Assembly (NCBI GenBank): GCA_003641405.1
Contig: QNAF01000050.1
Coordinates: 1-12,484, forward strand
Direction of reading: 5' to 3'
Source of the DNA: Candidatus Zixiibacteriota bacterium
GTDB taxonomy: Bacteria; Zixibacteria; MSB-5A5; GN15; FEB-12
DNA: 12,484 bases
The notes beneath the pieces are model-generated. The model did not search any database. It worked only from the letters and a program-made list of their open reading frames with translations, and had not been told where the DNA came from. Numbering within the stretch: position 1 is the first letter of the stretch; every line of letters starts with the position of its first letter. This document shows positions 1 to 6,688 of the stretch, one piece after another. The translations under genes were made by a program, and so were the position numbers.

Positions 1-45
1 CTCATCAAACGGCCCCAGGTCGGGACGATCTCGACGTCACCATGA
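1..45 (+). CDS. Possible C-terminal end of an upstream plus-strand gene
   Basis: Frame 1 is open from the window edge and ends at a TGA at 43-45. The predicted tail is LIKRPQVGTISTSP. Its only support is position: the stop codon lies exactly at the base of a strong plus-strand terminator, as expected for a real 3' gene end. Fourteen residues are too few to name a family, and the other two plus frames are also open here, so the frame choice is uncertain. Confidence 0.3.
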   Translation, partial: LIKRPQVGTISTSP

Positions 46-75
46 GATCTTCGGGCCCACCGGAGATCTCTTTTT
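44..75 (+). terminator. Rho-independent terminator, plus strand
   Basis: Arms 44-54 (GAGATCTTCGG) and 60-70 (CCGGAGATCTC) pair over 11 bp with one G-T wobble around the loop GCCCA, followed directly by five T (71-75). This ends transcription of a plus-strand gene lying mostly left of the window. It also separates that gene from the convergent UPF0489 gene. Confidence 0.85.
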
Positions 76-78
76 CTT

Positions 79-94
79 GATTCTAATTAGAATC
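79..94. repeat. Perfect 16-bp palindrome
   Basis: GATTCTAATTAGAATC is its own reverse complement and starts three bases after the terminator T-run. It is AT-rich, has no loop, and sits between two convergent genes. It could be a protein-binding site or an extension of the terminator region; nothing here decides. Confidence 0.5.
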
Positions 95-116
95 CCGACA
101 GTTGCCAAGATACAAG

Positions 117-140
117 GTCGGGTCCGTCTTCGAACCCGAC
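117..140. repeat. Small hairpin, GTCGGGT / ACCCGAC arms
   Basis: Seven-base perfect arms (117-123 and 134-140) enclose a 10-base loop. There is no T-run on either strand, so it is not a classical terminator. The right-arm sequence GAACCCGAC recurs at 2050-2058 in the repeat-rich region, suggesting a dispersed repeat fragment at the 3' side of the UPF0489 gene. Confidence 0.4.
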
Positions 141-182
141 AATCGTCATCAGTAGTTATCCGTCCCGTCGCAATCCGGCAAT

Positions 183-200
183 AGTAGGTTGGAACCTACT
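183..200. repeat. Hairpin repeat just past the UPF0489 stop codon (R2-type)
   Basis: AGTAGGTT (183-190) and AACCTACT (193-200) pair perfectly around a two-base centre, 8 bp downstream of the UPF0489 stop. The words GTAGGTT and GGAACC recur at 1457-1481 and, inverted, at 3671-3685, so this appears to be one member of a dispersed family, called R2 here. Confidence 0.5.
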
Positions 201-208
201 TTGAAGGT

Positions 209-994
209 CTATACCTCTCGAATGTACTCGCGAAAGATTTCTACAAGTCGGTCCGCACTGGCGGGAGTAAACGGCGGTGACTTTGATAGTGAGACAAAAT
301 CAAACGATCTCCGTTCGGCATAGTCGTTCACAGACATTTTGCAAAAAGGGATTTCTGGCTCGTAGTGGATGATAGGCCAGTTCTCAATCTCGGCGTCGTT
401 GGGTTGTTCCGGGTCTAGATGAGGCATTTTTATGATACCACTACTTTTGTCGTAGTCTTTAAAGTAATAGTCGGGCAGATCATTATTGTCCGGATGGTCC
501 GGCCATGTGCGGTGGTGAACAAATGTAAGCCCACAGATCCATCTATTGGCGATTGCAAACCAATTACCAGTAGTAATCAGGCCATTTCTTGGCGTGACGA
601 CAAGTCTCCGTTCCTCTGGAGGTTTGGCTAGATACTTCGTGGTAAGGTATTCCCAGCTATATTCACCATAATCGAGATCGCTGTGGGCATCAACGTGAAT
701 GACTTCAAAGGGCGCTCGTAGACGTCCGCTGCTAATGAGTTTCTGCCAAAAACTGTACGTATCCCAGTGGTGCTCAAATATCCGTCCCGGCTTGCGCTTA
801 GACTTGCACAGGCCGCACTGCGACTCAAGAAAATGTCGAAAGTCGTTGTCTGACCATGGAGGGTATCCAGAATCATCCAATCGATCACATTCGTCCGACC
901 GACAAATCGCAATCCCCTTGACAAAGCAATCTAAGTCCAGGTCCAGTACTAGCTGCGCCGCTTGTTCACGTTGTGTGCTATGCATCCCACCCAT
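209..994 (-). CDS. UPF0489-family protein (arginase-like fold, putative metal hydrolase)
   Basis: The 261-residue product has the hallmarks of the UPF0489 family (C5orf22-like): DLDLD at residues 18-22, HVDAHSDLDYG at about 100-110 with a DxHxD metal-ligand pattern, TGNW at 142-145, and a C-terminal SPPFTP segment. As family knowledge, these proteins are predicted to share the arginase/deacetylase metal-hydrolase fold; no substrate is established to my knowledge. A CxxC (residues 60-63) lies in the variable region. No signal peptide or membrane segment is visible, so it is probably cytoplasmic. The start is uncertain: ATG at 994 and ATG at 985 are both in frame and neither has a good ribosome-binding site. 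The gene faces a plus-strand terminator and has the repeat-rich gap behind it, so it appears to be transcribed alone. Confidence 0.8.
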   Translation of the reverse strand: MGGMHSTQREQAAQLVLDLDLDCFVKGIAICRSDECDRLDDSGYPPWSDNDFRHFLESQCGLCKSKRKPGRIFEHHWDTYSFWQKLISSGRLRAPFEVIHVDAHSDLDYGEYSWEYLTTKYLAKPPEERRLVVTPRNGLITTGNWFAIANRWICGLTFVHHRTWPDHPDNNDLPDYYFKDYDKSSGIIKMPHLDPEQPNDAEIENWPIIHYEPEIPFCKMSVNDYAERRSFDFVSLSKSPPFTPASADRLVEIFREYIREV

Positions 995-1105
995 GATAGC
1001 AATCTTAGGTCGTCCGGAGCAACATTAATTTATTGCGACACAGACATGTAGGGCCAGATAGGTGGCACCCTCAAACTTGCTTGGAGGTAGTAATCCTGTG
1101 TCGGT

Positions 1106-1170
1106 CAGAATCTCCACCAAACCACTCCAGATCACGCCCTCACCTCTGTTGGTAAAGGATCGTCTCACCA
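1106..1170. repeat. 65-bp dispersed direct repeat, copy 1
   Basis: By eye this matches 2080-2144 in the same orientation at about 57 of 65 positions without gaps. The longest shared stretches include ACCAAACCACT and CGCCCTCACCTCTGTTGG. On the minus strand it could encode SFTNRGEGV in both copies, but copy 2 has a stop four codons later, so coding is unlikely. Confidence 0.75.
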
Positions 1171-1298
1171 TGGCCACCAGCGAAAGGCAGAGTCAGTCCA
1201 CACTCATGCACGATGGAATACTGTAAGAAGCTCTTAACAGGCCTGAAAGTGGGCATGATTCATTTTGGCGTATATCCCAATGAATAGAGTTGGCCACC

Positions 1299-1389
1299 GG
1301 GTGGCGCCCTCAAACTCTGTTTGGGGGTGGTATTCTCAGAGCAGTGGTATATTCTGATTCAGGCCCAAACAAGTTTGAACCTGCCACCC
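1299..1389. repeat. Imperfect long inverted repeat, MITE-like
   Basis: The left arm (1299-1325) and right arm (1364-1389) are complementary at about 22 of 27 positions, with the outer ends GGGTGGC and GCCACCC perfect and the inner ends GTTTGGG-like. The spacer is 38 bp. The left-arm sequence has a relative at 1060-1085. No coding capacity is visible. It could be a miniature inverted-repeat element or a decayed dispersed repeat; no target duplication is obvious. Confidence 0.45.
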
Positions 1390-1456
1390 CGCCGGAGAAG
1401 ATGTCGGGTTTCTCACTCCAACGGACCATGTTCGGAACCAGACCTACAAGAATGAG

Positions 1457-1481
1457 GGTCGGAACCGCAGGGGTTCCAACC
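1457..1481. repeat. R2-type hairpin downstream of the aldo/keto reductase remnant
   Basis: GGAACC (1461-1466) and GGTTCC (1472-1477) pair around GCAGG, with flanking GG/CC pairs. It lies about 25 bp beyond the stop of the minus-strand gene at 1507. GGAACC-GCAGG resembles GGACC-GCAGG at 5272-5281 and GGAACC-ACAGG at 2378-2388. There is no T-run. Confidence 0.5.
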
Positions 1482-1506
1482 TACGGCATCTATAGCGGTA
1501 TATGTA

Positions 1507-1905
1507 TCACCCCAGCAGCTTCTTCTTTGAGTGCACGGCGTCGCCGACTTTGCACATGAAAGCATGGTCTTCGGCAGACAATGGGCCGTCTTCCAGCGCA
1601 GCGAGGTTTTCTTCCAGATGTTTGACGTTGCTCGGGGCGGTCAGACAGACATGGACGTTCGGATTCGACAACACAAACCGATAGCATTCACCGGCGGTCG
1701 GTACACGGCTGTCTTTCGGCCAGCCTCTCGGGCGTCGCAACAGGTACCGCCAGCGGGTCGCGGTGTAGCTGACCACGCCCGGGTTGTGGGCGCTCAAATG
1801 CGGGAAGATATCTTCCTCGGCTCCCCGATGCGCCGCAGAAAGGCCAAAACGGTGTACTTTCAGATCGGTCTTACCGAGTATTGTGTGGGTGAAGTCCTGA
1901 TTCAT
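1507..1905 (-). pseudogene. Aldo/keto reductase remnant with in-frame internal deletion
   Basis: The 132-residue frame starts at ATG 1905, with GAGGAG three bases upstream; an upstream in-frame ATG at 1938 has no such site. Residues 4-23 (FTHTILGKTDLKVHRFGLS) look like the N-terminus of an aldo/keto reductase. From residue 25 on (AHRGAEEDIFPHL, then VSYTATRW, TAGECYRFVLSNP, VCLTAPSN) it looks like the C-terminal third of the same family. The middle is missing: the expected Asp, Tyr, Lys and His of the catalytic tetrad and most of the barrel are absent. Full-length members have roughly 280-300 residues, so about 150 codons seem to be deleted without loss of frame. Catalysis is therefore not expected. 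It is most simply a decaying gene, though translation may continue. It sits alone in a repeat-rich stretch. Confidence 0.75.
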
Positions 1906-2079
1906 AGGCTCCTCGTATCTGTTGACAGAATTGGGCATCGGTCATGTCCTCTTTCCAAGATAGTTCTGTGCTATGATAAAAGGAAATGATTTGACAGGAT
2001 TGTCTTTTGGCGGCGAATTTCGCATAGCCCTGTAGGTAAGGTTCCTTGTGAACCCGACATCGCTCTACGGAGCTCTCAC

Positions 2080-2144
2080 CAGAATCCCCACCAAACCACT
2101 TCAATTCACGCCCTCACCTCTGTTGGTAAAGGACCGTTTCACAG
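2080..2144. repeat. 65-bp dispersed direct repeat, copy 2
   Basis: Same orientation as 1106-1170 with about eight substitutions by eye. The similarity fades at both ends, which suggests an old dispersed element, not a recent local duplication. Confidence 0.75.
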
Positions 2145-2374
2145 TGATCACACCGGTCTCTCGTCACCCCCGCGAAGGCGGAGGGATGGATTCACATTTG
2201 AAGTGCAACTGTTTGTTCCAAAATACTTCTGCTGGGGTCTTTGAGTTCCGGCAGGTCTTGAGTGCCGAAGGCGGGTGTGACCTGCCGGTTTTGCCATTGT
2301 CCTGGCGTCGGGTCACAATCCCTAGGAGCGGATCAAGACCCGACGTAACATATAAGGGTTCCGTCCTGCCCGGA

Positions 2375-2413
2375 GTCGGAACCACAGGTACTCTCGGAGT
2401 GGTTGCCCCCGAC
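2375..2413. repeat. Divergent R39 copy fused to an R2-type half
   Basis: The segment 2385-2405 matches the R39 core at 20 of 21 positions, including ACTC-TCG-GAGT. The outer arms are different: GTCGG (2375-2379) with CCGAC (2409-2413), which still pair. The left flank GTCGGAACC-ACAGG is R2-like. It lies about 150 bp upstream of the lipoprotein start, unlike the three canonical copies at gene 3' ends. Confidence 0.6.
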
Positions 2414-2561
2414 GATCCGTCTGTTCAATTCCAGTGCATTTGCATTAGAATCCGAGAAAATCAACGCTTTGAGGGAAAACGTCCATAAGAAGACCGGGCG
2501 AACAGTCGATACATAGATCATTGTCTCAACGAAAGAACCCGCAAAGCAAAGGGAGGTACTA

Positions 2562-3596
2562 ATGGTCAACAGAAAACTGCTCGTACTGCTGGGGCTGGTG
2601 ACACTTGCCACCACGCTGGCTTTTATGGGCTGCAGCAGTGATGATCCAAGCACGCCAACCGGTAACAACAATAACAACTCGTCGGTTACCTTCACCGAGT
2701 TCGGGGGGCTGGTAGAACAGATAGCTCCTCCGGTCTACGTTGGTCCGCAGGGCGCCCCGCAAGGGGCTTTGGACAGCATATGGACAGACGGCAGCCACCC
2801 GCTGCTGGGTAAAGTATTCGGCGAAGATGAGCCGATGTCACTATACAGCAACGTCGAGAACCTCGACGATGCTATCGAGATGCTCACCATGATGACCCAG
2901 AAAATGGACAGCGCCGGTATTACCGGAGATACTACGGTCACCATCCCTGAAGGCGGTACAGTCGAAATTCGGACACTGGCAAGTCCCACCACAATTCCAA
3001 CTCAGTGTCAGTCTGTCATGGGTTTTTCGGCCATTGATTTGGACGACCTGGTCCGGATGGTCGCCGTATGGCAAAGTGACACCATGTACTATGACATTGG
3101 CTACACCCTCACCGATTCTACACAGACACTGCTCACGTATTTTGCGGCGGATCAGGATGCCAGCGTTACGGAATCGTTCCTGTACTACGCCTACGTTAAC
3201 CTGGTCGACTCGACCATCGATATCCGCGGGGTGTTCTTCAAGGATTACGGTGACTATACTTCAGCCCGGTGGGTCTACAACATCGAGACAGTCAATGAAT
3301 CCGATTTCTCTTACCGGATGTCCTGGTATTCCGATGACGCCGGAGGATCCAGCCTTTTGGGCTGCGTGATTGGTGGCGGCAACAAGGATGATCAGTTCGC
3401 CATGAAGTATCGCCAGTACTATCCTGCCGACACCGCAGTGGTCGATTCAAGCTATATCCTGGACCAGATGTTTAACTCCAGCTACGAGTACCTTGGAGAT
3501 ATTTCCGCCGGCTACGAAACTTACGTCAATGAAGCCAATATCTTCACCCTCGAATACCAGCCGACGGTTCTGATACAAAGCCCTTGGGCTGAGTAG
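2562..3596 (+). CDS. Putative outer-surface or periplasmic lipoprotein, function unknown
   Basis: The 344-residue product begins with a lysine/arginine n-region and a hydrophobic stretch ending in FMGC at residues 21-24. This is a lipobox-like site in which Cys24 would be lipidated; Phe at -3 is not canonical. A low-complexity Thr/Asn linker (about residues 30-41) follows, as is common for membrane-tethered lipoproteins. The rest (about 42-344) is soluble-looking and rich in Asp, Tyr, Ser and Thr, with alternating segments suggesting beta structure. I recognise no domain or catalytic motif. ATG 2562 is preceded by GGGAGG at a good distance, so the start is secure. A terminator lies 30 bp past the stop, so the gene is probably monocistronic. 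Confidence 0.8.
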   Translation: MVNRKLLVLLGLVTLATTLAFMGCSSDDPSTPTGNNNNNSSVTFTEFGGLVEQIAPPVYVGPQGAPQGALDSIWTDGSHPLLGKVFGEDEPMSLYSNVENLDDAIEMLTMMTQKMDSAGITGDTTVTIPEGGTVEIRTLASPTTIPTQCQSVMGFSAIDLDDLVRMVAVWQSDTMYYDIGYTLTDSTQTLLTYFAADQDASVTESFLYYAYVNLVDSTIDIRGVFFKDYGDYTSARWVYNIETVNESDFSYRMSWYSDDAGGSSLLGCVIGGGNKDDQFAMKYRQYYPADTAVVDSSYILDQMFNSSYEYLGDISAGYETYVNEANIFTLEYQPTVLIQSPWAE

Positions 3597-3625
3597 ATCT
3601 ATTGAGACGAAATTGCTGATAGAGA

Positions 3626-3652
3626 CCCCGGTCGCACAGGCCGGGGTTTTTT
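3626..3652 (+). terminator. Rho-independent terminator of the lipoprotein gene
   Basis: CCCCGG (3626-3631) pairs with CCGGGG (3641-3646) across a 9-base loop, followed by six T (3647-3652). It lies 30 bp beyond the lipoprotein stop codon. Confidence 0.85.
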
Positions 3653-3670
3653 GTCCGCAGGCGGATTGCG

Positions 3671-3689
3671 GAACCCAACCTACTCATAG
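3671..3689. repeat. R2-type repeat fragment between convergent genes
   Basis: GGAACCCAACCTACT is, on the opposite strand, AGTAGGTTGGGTTCC, close to the hairpin words at 183-200 and to the 1471-1484 part of the copy at 1457. It seems a half-copy, since the matching second arm is missing. Confidence 0.35.
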
Positions 3690-3713
3690 TCGCTTTTCTG
3701 GACACTATCAATG

Positions 3714-3747
3714 AAAAACGGGCAGAACCATTGCTGGCTCTGCCCGT
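3714..3747 (-). terminator. Rho-independent terminator of enolase
   Basis: ACGGGCAGA (3718-3726) pairs with TCTGCCCGT (3739-3747), with an additional inner CCA/TGG pairing. Read on the minus strand the stem is followed by a run of five T (3714-3718 as A on the plus strand). It begins about 30 bp past the enolase stop codon. A shorter T-run on the other side makes weak bidirectional use possible. Confidence 0.85.
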
Positions 3748-3778
3748 TTCTTACTCGTAAGCTCTGTACGTTCAGCGA

Positions 3779-5077
3779 TTACATTTTGATATTGTAAAAC
3801 GCATCCCGACCGGGGAAAATCGCACCGGCTCCAACCGTTTCGTTAATGCGCAACAGTTGGTTGTATTTGGCGATACGATCCGTGCGGCACATGGACCCAG
3901 TCTTGATCTGACCCGCACCGGTCGCCACCACCACGTCAGCGATAGTAGCATCTTCCGTTTCGCCGGAACGGTGTGACACCACCGCCGTATACCCGGCTTT
4001 CTGGGCCATTGCGATAGTGTCCAGCGTCTCTGTCAGCGTACCGATTTGATTGAGTTTTATCAGGATTGAGTTTGCTGACTTCTCTTTGATACCTCGTGCA
4101 AGTCGCTTGGGATTGGTGACAAACAGATCGTCACCGACAATCTGCACTTTGTCGCCCAGCGCCGCCGTGAGCATCTTCCAGCCCGCCCAGTCGTCCTCGG
4201 CCAGACCGTCTTCGATAGATATAATCGGGTACTTCTTGCAGAGCATGGCGTAGTACTCAACCATCTGTTTACTGGAGAGTTTCTTACCTTCGGCGGCCAG
4301 ATGATATTTCTTCGTCTTGACATCGTAGAACTCGGTCGATGCCGGATCGAGCGCGATCATGACATCCTTGCCGGCTTTGTAACCCGACTTGCCGATTGCT
4401 GTCATGATAACCTGAAGGGCCTCTTCGTTGGATTTCAAATCAGGCGCAAACCCGCCTTCGTCACCCACAGCGGTGTTGTAACCCTTGGCTTTGAGGACCT
4501 TCTTGAGGTGACCGAAAATCTCGGCACCCATCTGCAGCGCGGCGGGGAAACTTTTCGCCCTAACCGGCATGACCATGAACTCCTGAAGGTCAACATTGTT
4601 GTCGGCATGACTGCCGCCATTGAGGATATTCATCATCGGCACCGGAAGAATCTTGCAATTGCAACCGCCAATGTATTCGTACAGGAACCGTCCCCTGCTT
4701 TCGGCAGCGGCCTTGGCGGTGGCGAGCGAAACACCGAGCATAGCATTGGCTCCGAGCTTGCCCTTGTTTTCCGTGCCGTCCATTTTGATCATGTACGTAT
4801 CGACCGCCACTTGATCGAACGGGTCGATACTGTCCTTCACGAGAGCAGGACCGATCTTCTTGTTTACGTTGTTGACGGCTTTGGTGACCCCTTTGCCGAA
4901 GAACACTTTGGCATTGCCGTCCCTGAGTTCGACTGCTTCGTGTGCACCTGTTGAGGCTCCCGATGGCACGATCGCACGGCCCAGGGTGCCATCCGTTAGA
5001 CAAACGTCAACTTCTACCGTGGGTGTCCCCCGACTGTCAAGAACCTGACGGGCATGGATATACTGATAATCCGACAT
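3779..5077 (-). CDS. eno: Enolase (phosphopyruvate hydratase)
   Basis: The enzyme reversibly dehydrates 2-phosphoglycerate to phosphoenolpyruvate in glycolysis and gluconeogenesis, in the cytoplasm, with Mg2+. The 432-residue product is of normal length. Visible family marks in order: the N-terminal ARQVLDSRGTPTVEV; the mobile loop SGASTGAHEA; GGSHADNNVDLQEFMVMP; GAEIFGHLKKVL with the conserved acid-base Glu; SIEDGLAEDDW and VGDDLFVTN with metal-binding acids; LIKLNQIGTLTET with the catalytic Lys; and the signature-region SHRSGETEDATIAD. The frame extends upstream to 5140, but ATG 5077 is chosen because the protein family begins there and AAAGGA stands eight bases before it. It appears to form its own unit, with a terminator on each side. 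Confidence 0.97.
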   Translation of the reverse strand: MSDYQYIHARQVLDSRGTPTVEVDVCLTDGTLGRAIVPSGASTGAHEAVELRDGNAKVFFGKGVTKAVNNVNKKIGPALVKDSIDPFDQVAVDTYMIKMDGTENKGKLGANAMLGVSLATAKAAAESRGRFLYEYIGGCNCKILPVPMMNILNGGSHADNNVDLQEFMVMPVRAKSFPAALQMGAEIFGHLKKVLKAKGYNTAVGDEGGFAPDLKSNEEALQVIMTAIGKSGYKAGKDVMIALDPASTEFYDVKTKKYHLAAEGKKLSSKQMVEYYAMLCKKYPIISIEDGLAEDDWAGWKMLTAALGDKVQIVGDDLFVTNPKRLARGIKEKSANSILIKLNQIGTLTETLDTIAMAQKAGYTAVVSHRSGETEDATIADVVVATGAGQIKTGSMCRTDRIAKYNQLLRINETVGAGAIFPGRDAFYNIKM

Positions 5078-5111
5078 GCAAAATCCTTTCTGCTTAATCT
5101 TCCCTCTGGGA

Positions 5112-5140
5112 AACATATCGACACAATCCTGACCGGACAA
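5112..5140 (-). promoter_or_regulatory. Candidate sigma-70 promoter of enolase
   Basis: On the minus strand TTGTCC (5135-5140) and TATGTT (5112-5117) are separated by 17 bases. This would give a leader of about 30 bases to the ATG at 5077. Both boxes deviate from consensus, so this is a suggestion. Confidence 0.35.
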
Positions 5141-5169
5141 GAGTAATTATCAGGCCATGGATTGTTCAA

Positions 5170-5206
5170 CCAAAAAAAACAACCGGCAGATGTTGACATC
5201 TGCCGG
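5170..5206 (-). terminator. Rho-independent terminator of the symporter gene
   Basis: CCGGCAGATG (5183-5192) pairs perfectly with CATCTGCCGG (5197-5206) around TTGA. On the minus strand the stem is followed by TTG and eight T (A-run at 5172-5179). It separates the symporter from enolase. The arm sequence CGGCAGATG recurs at 6873-6881 in a hairpin without a T-run, so this terminator stem may derive from the dispersed palindromes. Confidence 0.85.
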
Positions 5207-5220
5207 GCACGGGAACTATC

Positions 5221-5259
5221 GGCAGGATCCCAGGCACTCTCGGAGTGGTTGATCCTGCC
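5221..5259. repeat. R39 palindromic repeat, copy A
   Basis: A 39-bp imperfect palindrome: outer arms GGCAGGATC (5221-5229) and GATCCTGCC (5251-5259), inner arms CACTC and GAGTG around TCG. It is identical to the copy at 6894 over all 39 bases. It lies 40 bp past the symporter stop codon, between that stop and the terminator. An R2-like segment (5265-5296) fills the gap. Confidence 0.85.
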
Positions 5260-5299
5260 CTACTCGGAGTTGGGACCGCAGGCGTTCCGGCCTGCTAGC

Positions 5300-6688
5300 C
5301 TATCTCAGCGGCTTGTGCTCCCTGGAATAGTACTCATTGGTAATTCGCACCAGGACACCGGATAGCGCAATCAGAGCAATCAAGTTTGGAATAGCCATGA
5401 TCCCCAGGGCGACATCGCCGAATGTCCAGACTTCCTCAAGTTTGAGAATAGCCCCGACAAATATCATCAGGCAGAACAGGAACCTGTACGGTACTATCAA
5501 CTTGTCACCGAACAGATACTGAATCGAGCGATCACCATAGTACGACCAGCTTATCATAGTTGAAGTGGCAAAGAGCAACACCGCGGCAGTCACAATGTAG
5601 TTACCGTACCCACCGAGGAATGTCAGCCCCTGTTGGAACGCATAGGCAGTCATCGGGGAGCCGTTGAGCGCCTCACCGTCGATAGTGACTGTCCACGCTC
5701 CAGTGACAATAATTGCCAGCCCGGTCATGGTGCAAATTGTTATAGTGTCAATGTACGGTCCCATCATGGCAACTGTACCTTCGCGGACCGACTCGTCCGT
5801 TTTGGCCGCGGCATGGGCGATTGGCGCCGATCCCTGCCCCGCTTCGTTGGAGAATAAGCCGCGCTTGATACCCCAGATCAACGTGTACATGAAACCGGAA
5901 CCGGCGAAACCACCGATAGCTCCTGGAGGTGTAAAAGCCATATTGAAGATATCAGTAAACGCTCCCGGGATCTTGTCAAGGTTCAGAAGCAGGATACAGA
6001 GAGCACCCAACAGATAAACCACTGTCATGAACGGGGAGAGAAAGGCGGTCACTTTCCCGATTCTCTTGACGCCACCTATGATCACGACACCAACCAATAG
6101 TGCAATCACCAACCCTGTCTGCCACTCCGGGATAGCGAAATCGGAATTGAGTTGATCCGCAACGGTGAAGGCCTGAATCGCATTGCCGGTCGCCAGAGCA
6201 CAGATTGCCGCGGCTGCCGCAAAGACTATCCCCAGCCATTTCCAGCCGAGAGCTTTTTCCATGTAATACATCGGGCCGCCCGAAGCCGAGCCGTCCGGGT
6301 TGATCTTCCGATATTTCATCGACAGGGTACATTCGGCGTATTTCAGCGACGTCCCCAGGATGCCGGTAATCCACATCCAGAACAATGCGCCGGGACCGCC
6401 ATAATGAATAGCAGTTGCCACACCAGCGATATTCCCGATCCCGATCGTAGCCGAGAGCGCGGTCGAAAGCGCCTGAAAATGCGAGATATCGCCATCGTGA
6501 CTGGGGTCGTCATACTTGCCGCGGGTGATATCGATGGCATGTTTCAGCCGACGGAGCTGAATCCAGTTAAGCCGGAACGTGATGAACAACCCGGTGCCCA
6601 CCAGAAGTATGATCATCGCTGGGAAAACTTCCGGCCAACCCCACACATACCCGGCCATTCCGTTGATGATATCAGCTATGAAATCCAC
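5300..6688 (-). CDS. Sodium:alanine symporter family (AGCS) transporter
   Basis: The 462-residue inner-membrane protein imports a small neutral amino acid, typically alanine or glycine, with Na+; the exact substrate cannot be read from sequence. It has about ten or eleven hydrophobic segments. Conserved AGCS segments are clear: IGIGNIAGVATAIHYGGPGA and WMWITGILGTSLKYAE (roughly residues 80-118), SGGPMYYMEK, and the later NEAGQGSAPIAHAAAKT. Length is normal. The start codon is GTG at 6688, preceded by GTGAGG about five bases upstream; an overlapping ATG is out of frame and stops at once. The gene ends in a strong terminator, and the gap to the peptidase gene upstream (249 bp) contains an R39 copy and two other hairpins. 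It therefore seems to be its own transcription unit. Confidence 0.93.
   Translation of the reverse strand: MDFIADIINGMAGYVWGWPEVFPAMIILLVGTGLFITFRLNWIQLRRLKHAIDITRGKYDDPSHDGDISHFQALSTALSATIGIGNIAGVATAIHYGGPGALFWMWITGILGTSLKYAECTLSMKYRKINPDGSASGGPMYYMEKALGWKWLGIVFAAAAAICALATGNAIQAFTVADQLNSDFAIPEWQTGLVIALLVGVVIIGGVKRIGKVTAFLSPFMTVVYLLGALCILLLNLDKIPGAFTDIFNMAFTPPGAIGGFAGSGFMYTLIWGIKRGLFSNEAGQGSAPIAHAAAKTDESVREGTVAMMGPYIDTITICTMTGLAIIVTGAWTVTIDGEALNGSPMTAYAFQQGLTFLGGYGNYIVTAAVLLFATSTMISWSYYGDRSIQYLFGDKLIVPYRFLFCLMIFVGAILKLEEVWTFGDVALGIMAIPNLIALIALSGVLVRITNEYYSREHKPLR

Larger units (their letters stand above)
995..1506. other. Gene-poor, repeat-rich gap
   Basis: I find no convincing gene here. 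A 49-codon minus-strand frame (1025-1171) overlaps a dispersed repeat and has no good ribosome site. The stretch holds half of a 65-bp direct repeat pair (1106-1170), a word pair (GGTGGC then CCCTCAAACT) at 1061 and 1300, a long inverted repeat (1299-1389), a short inverted repeat ATTCATT/AATGAAT (1258-1285), and an R2-type hairpin (1457-1481). No promoter for the UPF0489 gene stands out. Confidence 0.6.
1906..2561. other. Repeat-rich intergenic stretch upstream of the lipoprotein gene
   Basis: No credible gene is visible; the open frames on both strands lack family features and overlap repeats. It contains the second 65-bp repeat copy (2080-2144), a fragment of a palindromic type common in bacteria (CACCCCCGCGAAGGCGGAGG, 2165-2184), a GGTTCCG/CGGAACC inverted repeat (2358-2383), and the divergent R39 copy (2375-2413). 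A promoter for the lipoprotein gene must lie in the last 150 bp, but I see no strong sigma-70 match. Confidence 0.55.

Noticed and set aside
1025..1171. 49-codon minus-strand frame upstream of the UPF0489 gene
   Set aside because: It overlaps the 65-bp repeat, whose other copy has an in-frame stop, and there is no good ribosome site.
1531..1989. 152-codon plus-strand frame
   Set aside because: Antisense to the aldo/keto reductase remnant, which shows recognisable family sequence on the minus strand.
2048..2488. 146-codon plus-strand frame in the repeat-rich gap
   Set aside because: It crosses three different dispersed repeats and ends in the upstream region of the lipoprotein gene; no protein features.
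4301..4954. 217-codon plus-strand frame opposite enolase
   Set aside because: It is a mirror of a strongly conserved enolase gene; no ribosome site, no family features, composition typical of an antisense frame.
5078..5140. Extended enolase start at 5140
   Set aside because: The extra 21 residues are not part of the family; ATG 5077 has a well-spaced AAAGGA and the conserved N-terminus starts there.
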